Assembly: GCF_001414055.1 (NCBI RefSeq)
Contig: NZ_CP013002.1
Coordinates: 3,472,001-3,536,000, forward strand
Direction of reading: 5' to 3'
DNA: 64,000 nt
From: Caulobacter henricii
GTDB taxonomy: Bacteria; Pseudomonadota; Alphaproteobacteria; Caulobacterales; Caulobacteraceae
Positions within the stretch are counted from its first letter, which is position 1; the number at the start of each line of letters is the position of its first letter. The position numbers and the translations under genes are program-made. The notes under the pieces were generated by a model. The model made no database searches. It worked only from the letters and a program-made list of their open reading frames with translations, and had not been told where the DNA came from. Positions 52,091 to 61,601 of this stretch are shown piece by piece.

Positions 52091-53320
52091 CTACTTCGTC
52101 CGCTGATCCCGCTTGGCCAGAACCCGCAGGCGCAGGGCGTTGAGCTTGATGAAGCCGCCGGCGTCGCGGTGGTCGTAGGCGACCTTGCCTTCCTCGAAGG
52201 TCACCAGGTCCTGGTCGTACAGGCTGTAGGGGCTGGTGCGGCCAATGATCGAGACATTGCCCTTGTAGAGCTTGACCCGCACCTGGCCCGAGACCTTGGT
52301 CTGGCTGTAGTCGATGGCCGCCTGCAGCATCTCGCGCTCGGGGCTGAACCAGAAGCCGTTGTAAACGAGCGAGGCATATTTCGGCATCAGCTCGTCCTTC
52401 AGGTGCATGGCACCCCGGTCCAGGGTGATGCTCTCGATGCCGCGGTGGGCGGCCAGCAGGATCGTGCCGCCCGGGGTCTCGTAGACGCCGCGCGACTTCA
52501 TGCCGACGAAGCGGTTTTCCACCAGGTCGAGGCGACCGATGCCGTTGTCGCGGCCCAGTTCATTGAGCTTGGTCAGCAGGGTGGCAGGGCTCATCGCCAC
52601 GCCGTCGATGGCGACCGGATCGCCCTTGTCGAAGTCGATCGTGAAGACGTGCGGTTTGTCGGGCGCATCTTCCGGCGCGATGGTGCGCATGTGGACGAAT
52701 TCAGGGGCCTCGACCGCCGGATCTTCCAGCACCTTACCCTCGGACGAGGAGTGCAGCAGGTTGGCGTCGACGCTGAACGGGGCTTCGCCGCGCTTGTCCT
52801 TGGTGATCTGGATCTGGTGCTTCTCGGCAAACTCCAGCAGGGCCTCGCGCGACTTGAAGTCCCATTCGCGCCAGGGAGCGATCACGGTGATGTCAGGCTC
52901 GAGGCCGTAATAGCCGAGCTCGAAACGGACCTGGTCATTGCCCTTGCCGGTCGCGCCGTGGCTGACGGCGTCGGCGCCCATCTTGCGGGCGATCTCGATC
53001 TGCTTCTTGGCGATCAGCGGGCGGGCGATCGAGGTGCCCAGCAGGTACTGGCCCTCATAGACCGTATTGGCGCGGAACATCGGGAAGACGTAGTCGCGCA
53101 CGAACTCCTCGCGCACGTCCTCGATGAAGATGTTCTCGGGCTTGACGCCGGCGGCCAGGGCCTTGGCGCGGGCCGGCTCGATTTCCTCGCCCTGGCCGAG
53201 GTCGGCGGTGAAGGTGATGACCTCCGCGCCATACTCGGTCTGCAGCCACTTCAGAATGATCGAGGTGTCGAGGCCGCCCGAATAGGCGAGCACGACCTTC
53301 TTCACGGACTTGTCAGCCAT
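52091..53320 (-). CDS. argG: Argininosuccinate synthase
   Basis: A 409-residue enzyme joining citrulline and aspartate with ATP in arginine synthesis. The PP-loop is [35 protein letters not shown] and a later [20 protein letters not shown] are typical. Start at ATG 53320 behind GGAAGGA. Length is normal. Confidence 0.98.
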   Translation of the reverse strand: MADKSVKKVVLAYSGGLDTSIILKWLQTEYGAEVITFTADLGQGEEIEPARAKALAAGVKPENIFIEDVREEFVRDYVFPMFRANTVYEGQYLLGTSIARPLIAKKQIEIARKMGADAVSHGATGKGNDQVRFELGYYGLEPDITVIAPWREWDFKSREALLEFAEKHQIQITKDKRGEAPFSVDANLLHSSSEGKVLEDPAVEAPEFVHMRTIAPEDAPDKPHVFTIDFDKGDPVAIDGVAMSPATLLTKLNELGRDNGIGRLDLVENRFVGMKSRGVYETPGGTILLAAHRGIESITLDRGAMHLKDELMPKYASLVYNGFWFSPEREMLQAAIDYSQTKVSGQVRVKLYKGNVSIIGRTSPYSLYDQDLVTFEEGKVAYDHRDAGGFIKLNALRLRVLAKRDQRTK

Positions 53321-53405
53321 GCGCGGGGTCCTTCCGGAGAAACACAAAGTCGGGCGCGTTCAAGGGCGCCGGGGGCGACGGGTCAAGTCCTAATGGGACC
53401 TCGCC

Positions 53406-53768
53406 CTAAAGCCGGTCCTCGCCCTGCAGGGTGCGGATGACCGCGCGCAGGTGCGCCAGCTGGGCCATGGCCAGAATCGCGGCCAGGGCGGCGCGCACGC
53501 ACAGCAGCATCATCGCCTCCAGCCCCTGGGCGCGGAAGGTCGCTCCCGACAGGGTGAAGGCGAAGATGATCGCCATGGCCGCCGTCGGAATCCACAGCAG
53601 TCCCACGACCCGGGACGTCCGCCAGGTGGGCTGGCCGTCGCGGCCCCAGTGCATGGGAATGGTCACATCCTTGGGGATGCGCTTCCAGGCCTGAAGGGCG
53701 GTCGAGGCGATGATGGCCAGGGCGGCGATCGACAGGCCGTCGCCGATGACGCGCAGCGCCGTGCTCAT
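53406..53768 (-). CDS. DUF1648-like membrane protein
   Basis: A 120-residue protein with three membrane segments. IPKDVTIPMHWGRDGQPTW is the DUF1648 signature, followed by VVGLLWIPTAAMAIIFAFTL. The ATG overlaps the kup stop in an ATGA, so it is probably translated with it. Function unknown. Confidence 0.8.
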   Translation of the reverse strand: MSTALRVIGDGLSIAALAIIASTALQAWKRIPKDVTIPMHWGRDGQPTWRTSRVVGLLWIPTAAMAIIFAFTLSGATFRAQGLEAMMLLCVRAALAAILAMAQLAHLRAVIRTLQGEDRL

Positions 53769-55744
53769 CAGACCGTCACCTGCGCGCCCAGCTCGACCAC
53801 GCGACCGGGCGGGATCTTGAAGAAGTCCGTCGGGTTGGCGGCATTGCGCATCAGATAGATGAACAGCCGGTCCTGCCACAGCGGCATGCCGCTATTGGCC
53901 GAGGGCACGATCGAGCGGCGACCCAGGAAGAAGCTGGTGGCCATGATGTCGAATTTCAGCCCCTGCTTGCGGCACACGGCCAGGGCCTTGGGCAGGTTCG
54001 GGCTTTCCATGAAGCCATAGGTGATGACGACCTTCTTGAAGTCGTCATTGACCTTCTCGATCTTGACCCGGTCGTCCTCGGCAATGCGCGGGGTGTCGCC
54101 GGTACGGACGGTCAGGATGACATTGCGCTCGTGCAGCACCTTGTTGTGCTTGAGGTTATGCATCAGGGCGACGGGCGTCATGTCGGGGTCGGAGGTCAGG
54201 AAGATCGCCGTGCCGGGGGCGCGGTGCGGGGCCCGGGCCCGCAGGATCTCCATCAGGTCGGCCAGGGGCACGCTATCGCGGCGGGTCTTGGCGGTCAGGA
54301 TCTGCGAGCCGCGCACCCAGGTGGCCATGATCAGGAACAGGACCGCGCCGATCAGCACGGGCAGCCAGCCGCCCGAGAAGAACCGCAGGGCATTGGCGCT
54401 GAGGAAGGTGATGTCCAGGGTCAGGAAGGGCACCAGGAAGCACAGGGCCTGAGGCAGGCTCCACTTCCACAGTTTCCGCATGACGATGAAGGCCATGCAG
54501 GTGGTGACGATCATGGTGCCGGTCACGGCCAGGCCATAGGCATGGGCCAGGGCCGACGAGGTCTGGAAGGTGAACATGATCGCCAGCACGCCGAACAGCA
54601 GCATGGTGTTCAGCTGCGGCACGAAGATCTGGCCCGACTGGGTCTCCGAGGTGCGACGAACGTCGAGACGCGGCAGCAGGCCCAGCTGGATGGCCTGCTG
54701 GGTCAGGGAGAAGGCGCCGGTGATCACGGCCTGGCTGGCAATGACCGTCGCGGCACCCGCCAGCAGAACCAGCGGCAGGCGGAAGGCGGCCGGTGCCATT
54801 TCGAAGAACCAGTTCAGCTCCGGCATCGGTCGGCCGGCAGCCGCAGCAGCGTCGAGGGTCATCAGGGCGAAGGCCCCCTGACCCAGATAGTTCATGGTCA
54901 GGCACGGCAGGACAAAGAACAGCCAGGCCGCCTGGATCGGCCAGCGGCCGAAATGGCCCATGTCCGCAGTCAGGGCCTCGACCCCGGTCACGGTCAGGAA
55001 CACGGCGCCCAGCACGATGAAGCCGGTCAGGCCGTGCTCGGCCAGGAACCCGACCGCATAGTGCGGGCTGATGGCCATCAGCACGGCCGGATACTGCGCC
55101 AGATTGATCGCCCCCAGCAGGAACATCACGCCGAACCACAGGGCGCAGACGGGGCCGAACAGCTTGCCCACCGAGGCCGTGCCCCGGCTCTGGATGAAGA
55201 ACAGGCCCAGCAGCATGACCGTGGCGATGAACAGCACGACCTGGTTGGTGACATTGTTGGCCAGGGCCGGAATGGTTCTCAGGCCCTCGACCGCCGACAG
55301 GACCGACATGGCCGGGGTGATCAGGGCGTCGCCATAGAACAGGGCCGCGCCGGCCACGCCGAGGGCGAAGACCAGCATGGTGCGTCGACCCATGGCGTGC
55401 TGGGCCAGGGCCATCAGGGACAGCACCCCGCCTTCACCCTTGTTGTCGGCCTTCATGATGAAGACCACGTACTTGATCGTCACCACCAGGATCAGGGCCC
55501 AGAGCGCCAGTGAGACCACGCCAAAGATCTCGGACCGGGTCACGCCGTCATGGGCGGCGGCGTGCAGGGCTTCCTTGAAGGCGTAGAGCGGGCTGGTGCC
55601 GATGTCGCCGAAGACGATGCCGACCGAGCCGAGGGCGAGCGCAAAGAAGCCATGCCCCTTCGCGCCGGGTCCGTGCTGATGCGGAATGTCTGAGGGGGCG
55701 GGCGCGCAATCCGGGGTCGGGTCGCTGGAGGCTTCGGAAGCCAT
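53768..55744 (-). CDS. kup: Potassium uptake protein Kup
   Basis: A 658-residue KUP/HAK/KT transporter with about twelve membrane segments and a soluble C-terminal domain. SVGIVFGDIGTSPLYAFKEA is the family signature; VTIKYVVFIMKADNKGEGGV and SAVEGLRTI follow. It takes up potassium with protons. The Rrf2 regulator gene diverges from it across 187 bases. Confidence 0.96.
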   Translation of the reverse strand: MASEASSDPTPDCAPAPSDIPHQHGPGAKGHGFFALALGSVGIVFGDIGTSPLYAFKEALHAAAHDGVTRSEIFGVVSLALWALILVVTIKYVVFIMKADNKGEGGVLSLMALAQHAMGRRTMLVFALGVAGAALFYGDALITPAMSVLSAVEGLRTIPALANNVTNQVVLFIATVMLLGLFFIQSRGTASVGKLFGPVCALWFGVMFLLGAINLAQYPAVLMAISPHYAVGFLAEHGLTGFIVLGAVFLTVTGVEALTADMGHFGRWPIQAAWLFFVLPCLTMNYLGQGAFALMTLDAAAAAGRPMPELNWFFEMAPAAFRLPLVLLAGAATVIASQAVITGAFSLTQQAIQLGLLPRLDVRRTSETQSGQIFVPQLNTMLLFGVLAIMFTFQTSSALAHAYGLAVTGTMIVTTCMAFIVMRKLWKWSLPQALCFLVPFLTLDITFLSANALRFFSGGWLPVLIGAVLFLIMATWVRGSQILTAKTRRDSVPLADLMEILRARAPHRAPGTAIFLTSDPDMTPVALMHNLKHNKVLHERNVILTVRTGDTPRIAEDDRVKIEKVNDDFKKVVITYGFMESPNLPKALAVCRKQGLKFDIMATSFFLGRRSIVPSANSGMPLWQDRLFIYLMRNAANPTDFFKIPPGRVVELGAQVTV

Positions 55745-55931
55745 GGAGTGTCTCCGGGCGCCCCCTCTCGCAAAATGCGAACGGCGGGCCCATATCGATC
55801 AAGCGCGGCGCGATACACCCAATCTGATCCGGGTTCAATCGTCACGCGGCGTTCAATGTCTTTACGGGCAAATCGGCCCGTGGAGAGTTTTTGATTGAAC
55901 GCTCGCCTATCGTCCTTAGGTTCCTGCCGAG

Positions 55932-56357
55932 ATGTCCGACAGCCAAAAGTTTCCCGTAGCGGCTCACGCCCTCGCCTATCTGGCGCACAAGCAGGCCTTT
56001 TCGCCTGATCGCGCCGTTGCGAGCGTCGAACTGGCCGCGTCGGTGCCGACCAATCCCGTCGTCGTGCGGCGGGTGACGGCCATGCTCGGCAAGGCCGGCC
56101 TGATCGGGGCCCGGGCCGGTGCCAATGGCGGCGCCTGGCTGCTGCAGCCGCCGCAGGACATCACGCTGGACCGGGTCTTGCGGGCCGTGCACGGCTGCGC
56201 CCACCTCGGCGTGGCCCCGCCGGGGGTCAAGGGCTGCCCGGTCGGTGAAAAGATCCCCGACGCCGTCAGCGCCGCCATCATCGCCGCCAATACCGCCGCC
56301 CATGACCGGCTGGCCCAGATCACCGTGGCCGATCTGCTGGCAGGCGCTCAGGCCTAG
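55932..56357 (+). CDS. Rrf2-family transcriptional regulator
   Basis: A 141-residue protein with an N-terminal winged helix: FPVAAHALAYLAHKQAF, then VPTNPVVVRRVTAMLGKAGL and GANGGAWLLQPPQDITL. It has only two cysteines (Cys89 and Cys102), whereas iron-sulphur members such as IscR and NsrR use three. It may sense redox through a disulphide, like other two-Cys members. It precedes the SDR gene at 56445 and could control it or kup. Confidence 0.88.
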   Translation: MSDSQKFPVAAHALAYLAHKQAFSPDRAVASVELAASVPTNPVVVRRVTAMLGKAGLIGARAGANGGAWLLQPPQDITLDRVLRAVHGCAHLGVAPPGVKGCPVGEKIPDAVSAAIIAANTAAHDRLAQITVADLLAGAQA

Positions 56358-56444
56358 GGCCCGCCGGGCCTGCCCCGCCTTGAACCAAATCGCCGGCCGT
56401 GCTGGTCTCCGGCCCAACCTCGCTTTCGCATCGGATAGAGCTCC

Positions 56445-57245
56445 ATGGCCCGCCGTCTCGCCCTGATCACCGGTGCCTCCGCCGGCATCGGAGCCGCCTT
56501 TGCCCGCATCCTGGCCAGCCATGGCTATGACGTGGCCCTGACCGCGCGCCGCGCCGACCGGCTGGAGGCCCTGGCCGGCGAGATCCGCCTGCGCTTCGGG
56601 GTCGAGGCCTATGCCATCCCCGCCGACCTGGCCGACCCGGCCGGAGTCGAGGCCGTCCTGGCCGGCGTGGTCGCCCAGGGCCGGGTCGTCGACGTGCTGG
56701 TCAACAATGCCGGCTATGGCCTGCCGGGCACCTATGCCACCACCAGCTGGGCGGATCAGGGCAAGTTCCTGCAGGTCATGCTGACCTCGGTCTGCGAGCT
56801 GAGCCACAAGGTGCTGCCGGGCATGATCGAGCGGAAATTCGGCCGCATCGTCAATGTCGCCTCCCTGGCGGGCCTCGTCCCCGGTGCGGCGGGCCACACC
56901 CTCTATGCGGCCACCAAGGGCTTCCTGGTGAAGTTCTCGCAGAGCCTGCACCTGGAGAACCTGGCCACCGGCGTGCACGTGTCGGCCCTGTGCCCGGGCT
57001 TCACCTATTCGGAATTCCACGACGTCAACGGCACCCGGGCCCAGGTCAGCCAGTCCCTGCCCGAATGGCTGTGGCTGGGGGCCGATGAAGTGGCCGCCTC
57101 GGGCTATGAGGCCGTCGAGGCCAACCGCCCGGTCTGCGTCCCCGGTGCCCCCAACAAGACCATCGCCGCGATCGCCAAGATCCTGCCCGACGACTGGGCC
57201 CTGGCCCTGATGGCCAACCAGGGCAACCGCTTCAGGAAGGTTTGA
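56445..57245 (+). CDS. SDR family oxidoreductase (DltE/SadH-like)
   Basis: A 266-residue SDR. LALITGASAGIGAAFARILA, VDVLVNNAGYGLPGTY, a catalytic serine in VNVASLAGLVPGAAG, and LYAATKGFLVKFSQSLHLE define the fold. The C-terminal helix EVAASGYEAVEANRPVCVPG matches the DltE/SadH-like group. Substrate unknown; it follows the Rrf2 regulator at an 87-base distance. Confidence 0.88.
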   Translation: MARRLALITGASAGIGAAFARILASHGYDVALTARRADRLEALAGEIRLRFGVEAYAIPADLADPAGVEAVLAGVVAQGRVVDVLVNNAGYGLPGTYATTSWADQGKFLQVMLTSVCELSHKVLPGMIERKFGRIVNVASLAGLVPGAAGHTLYAATKGFLVKFSQSLHLENLATGVHVSALCPGFTYSEFHDVNGTRAQVSQSLPEWLWLGADEVAASGYEAVEANRPVCVPGAPNKTIAAIAKILPDDWALALMANQGNRFRKV

Positions 57246-57295
57246 GGCGACACTCGACGGCGATCACCCTTCACACGACAGGGGAACAAACGCCT

Positions 57296-57526
57296 ATGCC
57301 GCCTTGGTTTTGGCCGGTCGCTTGTTGCGGTATGGCAGCTTTTCTGGGTTGGCGTATCCGACAAGACCTTAAGATGGGACGGGCCTCTGGAACGGGAATG
57401 GCTTTCCGAAAGGATAAGCAGCCAGTCCTTTTCAGACTGGTTATGACATTTAACTGCCTCGCGTTCGTTTTGCTGGTGCTAAGCGCCATTTTTGAAAGCG
57501 CCAGCCTGCTGCGCCCACCCCAATAG
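57296..57526 (+). CDS. Small two-span membrane protein
   Basis: A 76-residue protein that starts MPPWFWPVACCGMAAFLGWR with AGGGGA before the ATG, then a basic loop (RKDKQ) and a second hydrophobic segment, LVMTFNCLAFVLLVLSAIF. No family recognised. Codon use is less GC-biased than neighbours. Confidence 0.6.
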   Translation: MPPWFWPVACCGMAAFLGWRIRQDLKMGRASGTGMAFRKDKQPVLFRLVMTFNCLAFVLLVLSAIFESASLLRPPQ

Positions 57527-57583
57527 GTGCTTCGGTGTTTCGGCGGCTCTGCAATGACCAGAGCCGCGCTTTCCCCATACACA

Positions 57584-57718
57584 CCGTCATTCCCGCCCCT
57601 GTGGCGGGAAACCCTCTGTCAGCCGCTGGTGCGGCAGGGGCGAAGTGCGCGCGCACTTCGCTGGCACTGCACGTGCCCACTGAACCAGGGTTTCCCGCCA
57701 CAAGGGCGGGAATGACGG
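57584..57718. repeat. REPIN-like symmetric palindromic element
   Basis: Two 32-base arms (57584-57615 and 57687-57718) are inverted copies with one mismatch. Each arm itself contains a CCCGCC/GGCGGG hairpin in the GTCATTCCCGCC context. A perfect 22-base palindrome (57640-57661) sits exactly at the centre. The element lies 48 bases before the GIY-YIG gene and carries no gene itself. Confidence 0.8.
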
Positions 57719-57766
57719 CTGAAATTTGTTCTGCTAATGTTCTCGCAGAACAGGAGCATAGGCACC

Positions 57767-58093
57767 ATGGTACCGCGCGAGGCCTGGATCGCGGTCTACA
57801 TGATGACTGATCGCTATCGTGGCACCCTCTATACGGGCGTCACGGGCCAGTTCTTCACTCGTATCGTTCAGCATCGGGAAGGCCAACTACGCGGCTTCAC
57901 TAAGAAATATAGCCTCAAACAGCTGGTTTGGTACGAGATCCACGATCTCATGACCGAGGCCATTCAGCGTGAGACCTCCATCAAGCGCTGGCCACGTCAG
58001 TGGAAGATCAACCTCATAGAGCGCGACAATCCACGCTGGGATGACCTCTATTCCGCTGTCTTCGAGTGGACACCGGTTCCGCGGCGCGTCTGA
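57767..58093 (+). CDS. GIY-YIG nuclease domain protein
   Basis: A 108-residue single-domain nuclease. AVYMMTDRYRGTLYTGVTGQ contains the degenerate GIY-YIG core (VYM...LYTGVT); an arginine follows in FTRIVQHR, and the catalytic glutamate is in AIQRETSIKRW. I choose ATG 57767 with GGAG ahead; an upstream ATG at 57737 is also in frame. Such short proteins (UvrC-like N-terminal domain only) are common in alphaproteobacteria and often lie beside short palindromic repeats. Function unknown. Confidence 0.88.
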   Translation: MVPREAWIAVYMMTDRYRGTLYTGVTGQFFTRIVQHREGQLRGFTKKYSLKQLVWYEIHDLMTEAIQRETSIKRWPRQWKINLIERDNPRWDDLYSAVFEWTPVPRRV

Positions 58094-58103
58094 ACCAATT
58101 CCC

Positions 58104-58799
58104 CTACTTCCCATCAGCGTAAGGTGCCTTCGCATCCTGGCGCACCAGGCCGCGCGTGGCATCGCCCACCCCGACCAGCACGAACTGCACCGCCAGGGCG
58201 CAGAGGATCAGGCCCAGCACCCGCACGACGATGCTCATGCCGATCCGGCCCAGGACCTTGCTGATCAGGGGCGAGGCCCAGAAGGTCAGCACCGTGACCA
58301 CAGAGACCGCCGCAATGACGCTGACCCCCAGGGCCATGCCGGCCGCGCCAAATTCCTTGGCCTCGGCGGCATAGATGATCACGGTCGAGATCGAGCCCGG
58401 CCCGATCAGCAGCGGCATGGCGAAGGGCACGATCAGGCGCTCGAAGCGGGCCTTGGCATAGACCCGCGCCGACTGGCCCTCGATGCCCTCGGCCGCATCA
58501 GCGAACATGGTGGTGAAGTCGTCACGCACCATGTCCAAGCCAAGGATGAACAGGATGATGCCGCCGGCGATGCGGAAAGCCGGCATCGAAATGCCGAAAA
58601 AGGCCAGCAGCCCGACCCCGGTAAAATAGAAGAAAACCAGGAAGGCGACCATGAACAGGCCGATATAGACCGCCACCATCCGGCGGCCGGCGGCGGCCGC
58701 GCCCAGGGTCGCGGCGGCGAACAGCGGCACATTGCCGATCGGGTCGATCAGGGCAAACAGGGCGACGAAGAAGTTGACGGCAAGTGTGGCCTCGGTCAT
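58104..58799 (-). CDS. MarC-family membrane protein
   Basis: A 231-residue protein with six membrane segments. FFVALFALIDPIGNVPLFAA, AFRIAGGIILFILGLDMV and FAMPLLIGPGSISTVIIYA are MarC/YchE signatures. The family was once linked to multiple antibiotic resistance, but this is not supported; the substrate is unknown. Confidence 0.93.
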   Translation of the reverse strand: MTEATLAVNFFVALFALIDPIGNVPLFAAATLGAAAAGRRMVAVYIGLFMVAFLVFFYFTGVGLLAFFGISMPAFRIAGGIILFILGLDMVRDDFTTMFADAAEGIEGQSARVYAKARFERLIVPFAMPLLIGPGSISTVIIYAAEAKEFGAAGMALGVSVIAAVSVVTVLTFWASPLISKVLGRIGMSIVVRVLGLILCALAVQFVLVGVGDATRGLVRQDAKAPYADGK

Positions 58800-58883
58800 T
58801 CGACATCCTTACCTTTTTCAAAGCGCCGGCTTCCGCCCTTTCCTAGGGTGAACCCCCGCGCGCGCCAACCCCGGGGCAAGACC

Positions 58884-59585
58884 ATGACCGCCGATCCGCG
58901 CCTGATCATCCCGCTGGACCTGCCCACCGTCGACGAGGCCCGGGCCATGGTCGAGCGGCTGGGTGATGCCGTGTCGTTCTACAAGATCGGGCTGGAACTG
59001 CTGGCCACCGACGGCATGGGCCTGGCCCGGGCCCTGAAGGCCCAGGGCAAGTCGGTCTTCCTCGACTGGAAACTGCACGATATCGGCGCGACCGTGGAGC
59101 GCTCGGCCCGGGTGCTGGCCGGGGCGGGCTGCGACCTGCTGACCGTCCATGCCGAGCCGCAGGTCATGCGGTCGGCCGTGCTGGCCCGGGGTGATTCGGA
59201 TCTGAAGATCCTGGCGGTGACGGTGCTGACCAGCCTGACCGACGCCGATCTGACCGAGATGGGCTATGCTTTCGGGGCTCGCGACCTGGTCGAGCGCCGC
59301 ATCCGCCAGGCCATCGACTGCGGGGTCGACGGGGTGGTGTCCAGCCCACATGAAGCGGCGCTCGCCCGCGAAATCGCCAAAGACGCCTCAAGGCCTGACT
59401 TCCTGGTGGTGACCCCCGGCGTGCGACCCGACTGGTCCGCCAAGAACGACCAGGCCCGCGCCGCCACCCCCGCAGACGCCCTGCGCGCCGGCGCCAGCCA
59501 CCTGGTCTGCGGCCGCCCGATCACGGCGGCGGCCGATCCGCACGCGGCGGCCCTGCAGGTGATCGCGGAGATGGCCGGGGTTTGA
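58884..59585 (+). CDS. pyrF: Orotidine 5'-phosphate decarboxylase
   Basis: A 233-residue TIM-barrel enzyme that completes UMP synthesis. LIIPLDLPTVDEARAMVERL, FLDWKLHDIGATVERSA (catalytic Asp-Lys-x-x-Asp) and FLVVTPGVRPDWSAKNDQAR are diagnostic. A much longer frame upstream is antisense to marC; the start is ATG 58884. Confidence 0.98.
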   Translation: MTADPRLIIPLDLPTVDEARAMVERLGDAVSFYKIGLELLATDGMGLARALKAQGKSVFLDWKLHDIGATVERSARVLAGAGCDLLTVHAEPQVMRSAVLARGDSDLKILAVTVLTSLTDADLTEMGYAFGARDLVERRIRQAIDCGVDGVVSSPHEAALAREIAKDASRPDFLVVTPGVRPDWSAKNDQARAATPADALRAGASHLVCGRPITAAADPHAAALQVIAEMAGV

Positions 59586-59595
59586 TCAATAGATA

Positions 59596-59612
59596 CTCCC
59601 CCACTGGGGGAG
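59596..59612. terminator. Hairpin between convergent pyrF and gamma-glutamyltransferase
   Basis: CTCCCCC-ACT-GGGGGAG lies 10 bases after pyrF and 14 bases before the stop of the next gene, and is followed by AATCTTT on the plus strand. Confidence 0.65.
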
Positions 59613-59626
59613 AATCTTTCGCCCGC

Positions 59627-61318
59627 CTACTTCACCACCCTCGCCTCACCGCGCGCCCGGGGATCGGCGACCGGAACCGGCGTGCCGTTCAGGACCTGGA
59701 TGGCTTCGATGTCGCCGTTATAGTCCTGGGCGACCAGGACATAGCCCATGGCCTCCAGCCCCCGGCGCAGCTCGGCCGAGGCCGGGGCATAGGGCTCGAA
59801 GGTGATCGTGTCCTTCGGAAGCAGCTGGTGGTGGAAGCGCTGCTGCTTCTGGGCCTCGGCCAAGGACAGGCCGTGATCATAGACATTGGCCAGCACCTGG
59901 AAGACCGAGGTGAAGATCCGCGAGCCGCCCGGCGTGCCGATCACCATGGCCACCTGGCCATCCTGGGTCAGGATGGTCGGGGTCATGGACGACAGGGGCC
60001 GCTTGCCGGGCGCGATGGCATTGGCCGACCCGCCGACCACCCCGAACATGTTGGGCACGCCGGGCTTGGCCGAGAAGTCGTCCATCTCGTTGTTGAGCAG
60101 GAAGCCCGCCCCCTCGACCACCACGCCGGAGCCGAACCAGCCGTTGATCGTATAGGTGTTGGAGACGGCATTGCCCCATTTGTCGACGATCGAGAAATGG
60201 GTGGTCTGCGGCCGCTCCAGGCCCGGCTGCACCGAGGGGGTCGGCGAGGGCTTGTCCGGGTCGATCTGGCCGGCGCGCCCCGCCAGATAGGCCGGAGCGA
60301 TCAGGGCCTCGACCGGCACCTTCACGAAATCCGGATCGCCGAGATATTCGGCCCGGTCGGCGAAGACCCGCTTTTCGATCTCCGCGACCAGATGCATGTA
60401 GCGTGGGCTGTTCAGCGGCACGCCTTCAAACAGCCTGGCCGCCTGCTGCTTCATCAGCAGCAGCTGCATCAGGGCGATGCCGCCCGAGCTGGGCGGCGGG
60501 GCGGTGATGACCCGATAGCCGCGCCAGTTGGCCTGCAGGGGCTCGCGCCACACCGCCCTGTAGGCCGCCAGATCGGCCCGGGTGATCAGGCCCTTCACCG
60601 GGCCGCGTCCCATCTGGGCGACGATCAGGTCGGCGGTCTGGCCTTCGTAAAAGGCCCTGTCGCCGTCCCTGGCGATGCGGGTCAGGGTGTCGGCCAGGGC
60701 CGGCTGGCGGAACACCGCACCGGCCTTCAGCCCGCCGAAATGAGCCTCGAAATTGGTCGGGGCCAGAGGGCCGCGGCTGCCGTCCAGAATGCCGATCAGC
60801 TGTGGCGTGACCAGGAAGCCGTCGCGGGCATAGCCGATGGCGGGGGCCAGCACCCTGGCCCAGGGCAGCTTGCCGAACCGCTGGTGGGCCATGGCCATGC
60901 CGCGCACCGTGCCGGGCGTGCCGACGGCCAGATTGCCATACTGGCTGAGCTCGGCCACCGGCTCGCCATCGGGGCCGAGGAACATCTCGGCCCGGGCGGC
61001 GGCGGGGGCGGTCTCGCGATAGTCGAGGAAATAGGGCTTGCCATCGACCAGCAGGGTCATGAAGCCGCCGCCACCCAGATTGCCGGCCTCGGGATAGGTC
61101 ACCGCCAGGGCAAAGGCCGTGGCCACCGCCGCGTCCACGGCATTGCCGCCGGCTTGCAGGATCTGTTCAGCCGCCAGGGCTCCATAGCGGTCCGGCGAGG
61201 CGACCGCGCCGGCGGTGAGGGTCGGTTGCGGCCTGGCGGCGGGCTTGGCCAGAACCGGGGGCGCGGCGAATAGCAAGGCGGCGGCGAGCACCGCGCAGAA
61301 CCGGGCGAACAGACGCAA
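59627..61318 (-). CDS. Gamma-glutamyltransferase (Sec-exported)
   Basis: A 563-residue Ntn-hydrolase. I start it at TTG 61318, because GGGAGG lies 8 bases ahead and the frame then begins with a Sec signal peptide (FCAVLAAALLFAAPPVLA). Motifs: GGNAVDAAVATAFALAVTYP, GNLGGGGFMTLL, the processing site TTHFSIVDKWGNAVS with nucleophilic Thr, and MTPTILTQDGQ. It probably degrades extracellular or periplasmic glutathione. It is the second family member in this window. Confidence 0.92.
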   Translation of the reverse strand: MRLFARFCAVLAAALLFAAPPVLAKPAARPQPTLTAGAVASPDRYGALAAEQILQAGGNAVDAAVATAFALAVTYPEAGNLGGGGFMTLLVDGKPYFLDYRETAPAAARAEMFLGPDGEPVAELSQYGNLAVGTPGTVRGMAMAHQRFGKLPWARVLAPAIGYARDGFLVTPQLIGILDGSRGPLAPTNFEAHFGGLKAGAVFRQPALADTLTRIARDGDRAFYEGQTADLIVAQMGRGPVKGLITRADLAAYRAVWREPLQANWRGYRVITAPPPSSGGIALMQLLLMKQQAARLFEGVPLNSPRYMHLVAEIEKRVFADRAEYLGDPDFVKVPVEALIAPAYLAGRAGQIDPDKPSPTPSVQPGLERPQTTHFSIVDKWGNAVSNTYTINGWFGSGVVVEGAGFLLNNEMDDFSAKPGVPNMFGVVGGSANAIAPGKRPLSSMTPTILTQDGQVAMVIGTPGGSRIFTSVFQVLANVYDHGLSLAEAQKQQRFHHQLLPKDTITFEPYAPASAELRRGLEAMGYVLVAQDYNGDIEAIQVLNGTPVPVADPRARGEARVVK

Positions 61319-61601
61319 GACAACAGCCTCCCTCGGGTGAGAGCCCGACGTTAGTCGATACTGGCCGCGCCAGAAGCCCTGACGACGAAAGACGCCGCGA
61401 ATTTCCGAACACGTGCGGGACAGGGCATCGCGGTCGGCCCAAGTGAAAAGGACTGGGCGCCGGTCGACCTCGCGTCGATTTGACACAGCGAATGCCGTTT
61501 CCTTTTAACGAATGCGCCCCACAGTCGATCATGGCGCCTAACCGGTTCGCCGGCGTTATCCCTTCCGGTTGAGGCCCATCTGGTAGGGCAGGATATTCTG
61601 C
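61319..61601. other. Divergent promoter region between gamma-glutamyltransferase and PAS kinase genes
   Basis: About 280 bases with no gene. Short AT-rich tracts, such as GTTTCCTTTTAACGAATG near 61497-61514, could hold a promoter, but I cannot assign -35/-10 boxes. No repeat of the GC-rich families is seen here. Confidence 0.3.

Noticed and set aside
54131..55513. Long plus-strand frame opposite kup
   Set aside because: Gln/His/Gly-rich shadow frame without recognisable domains, fully inside kup.
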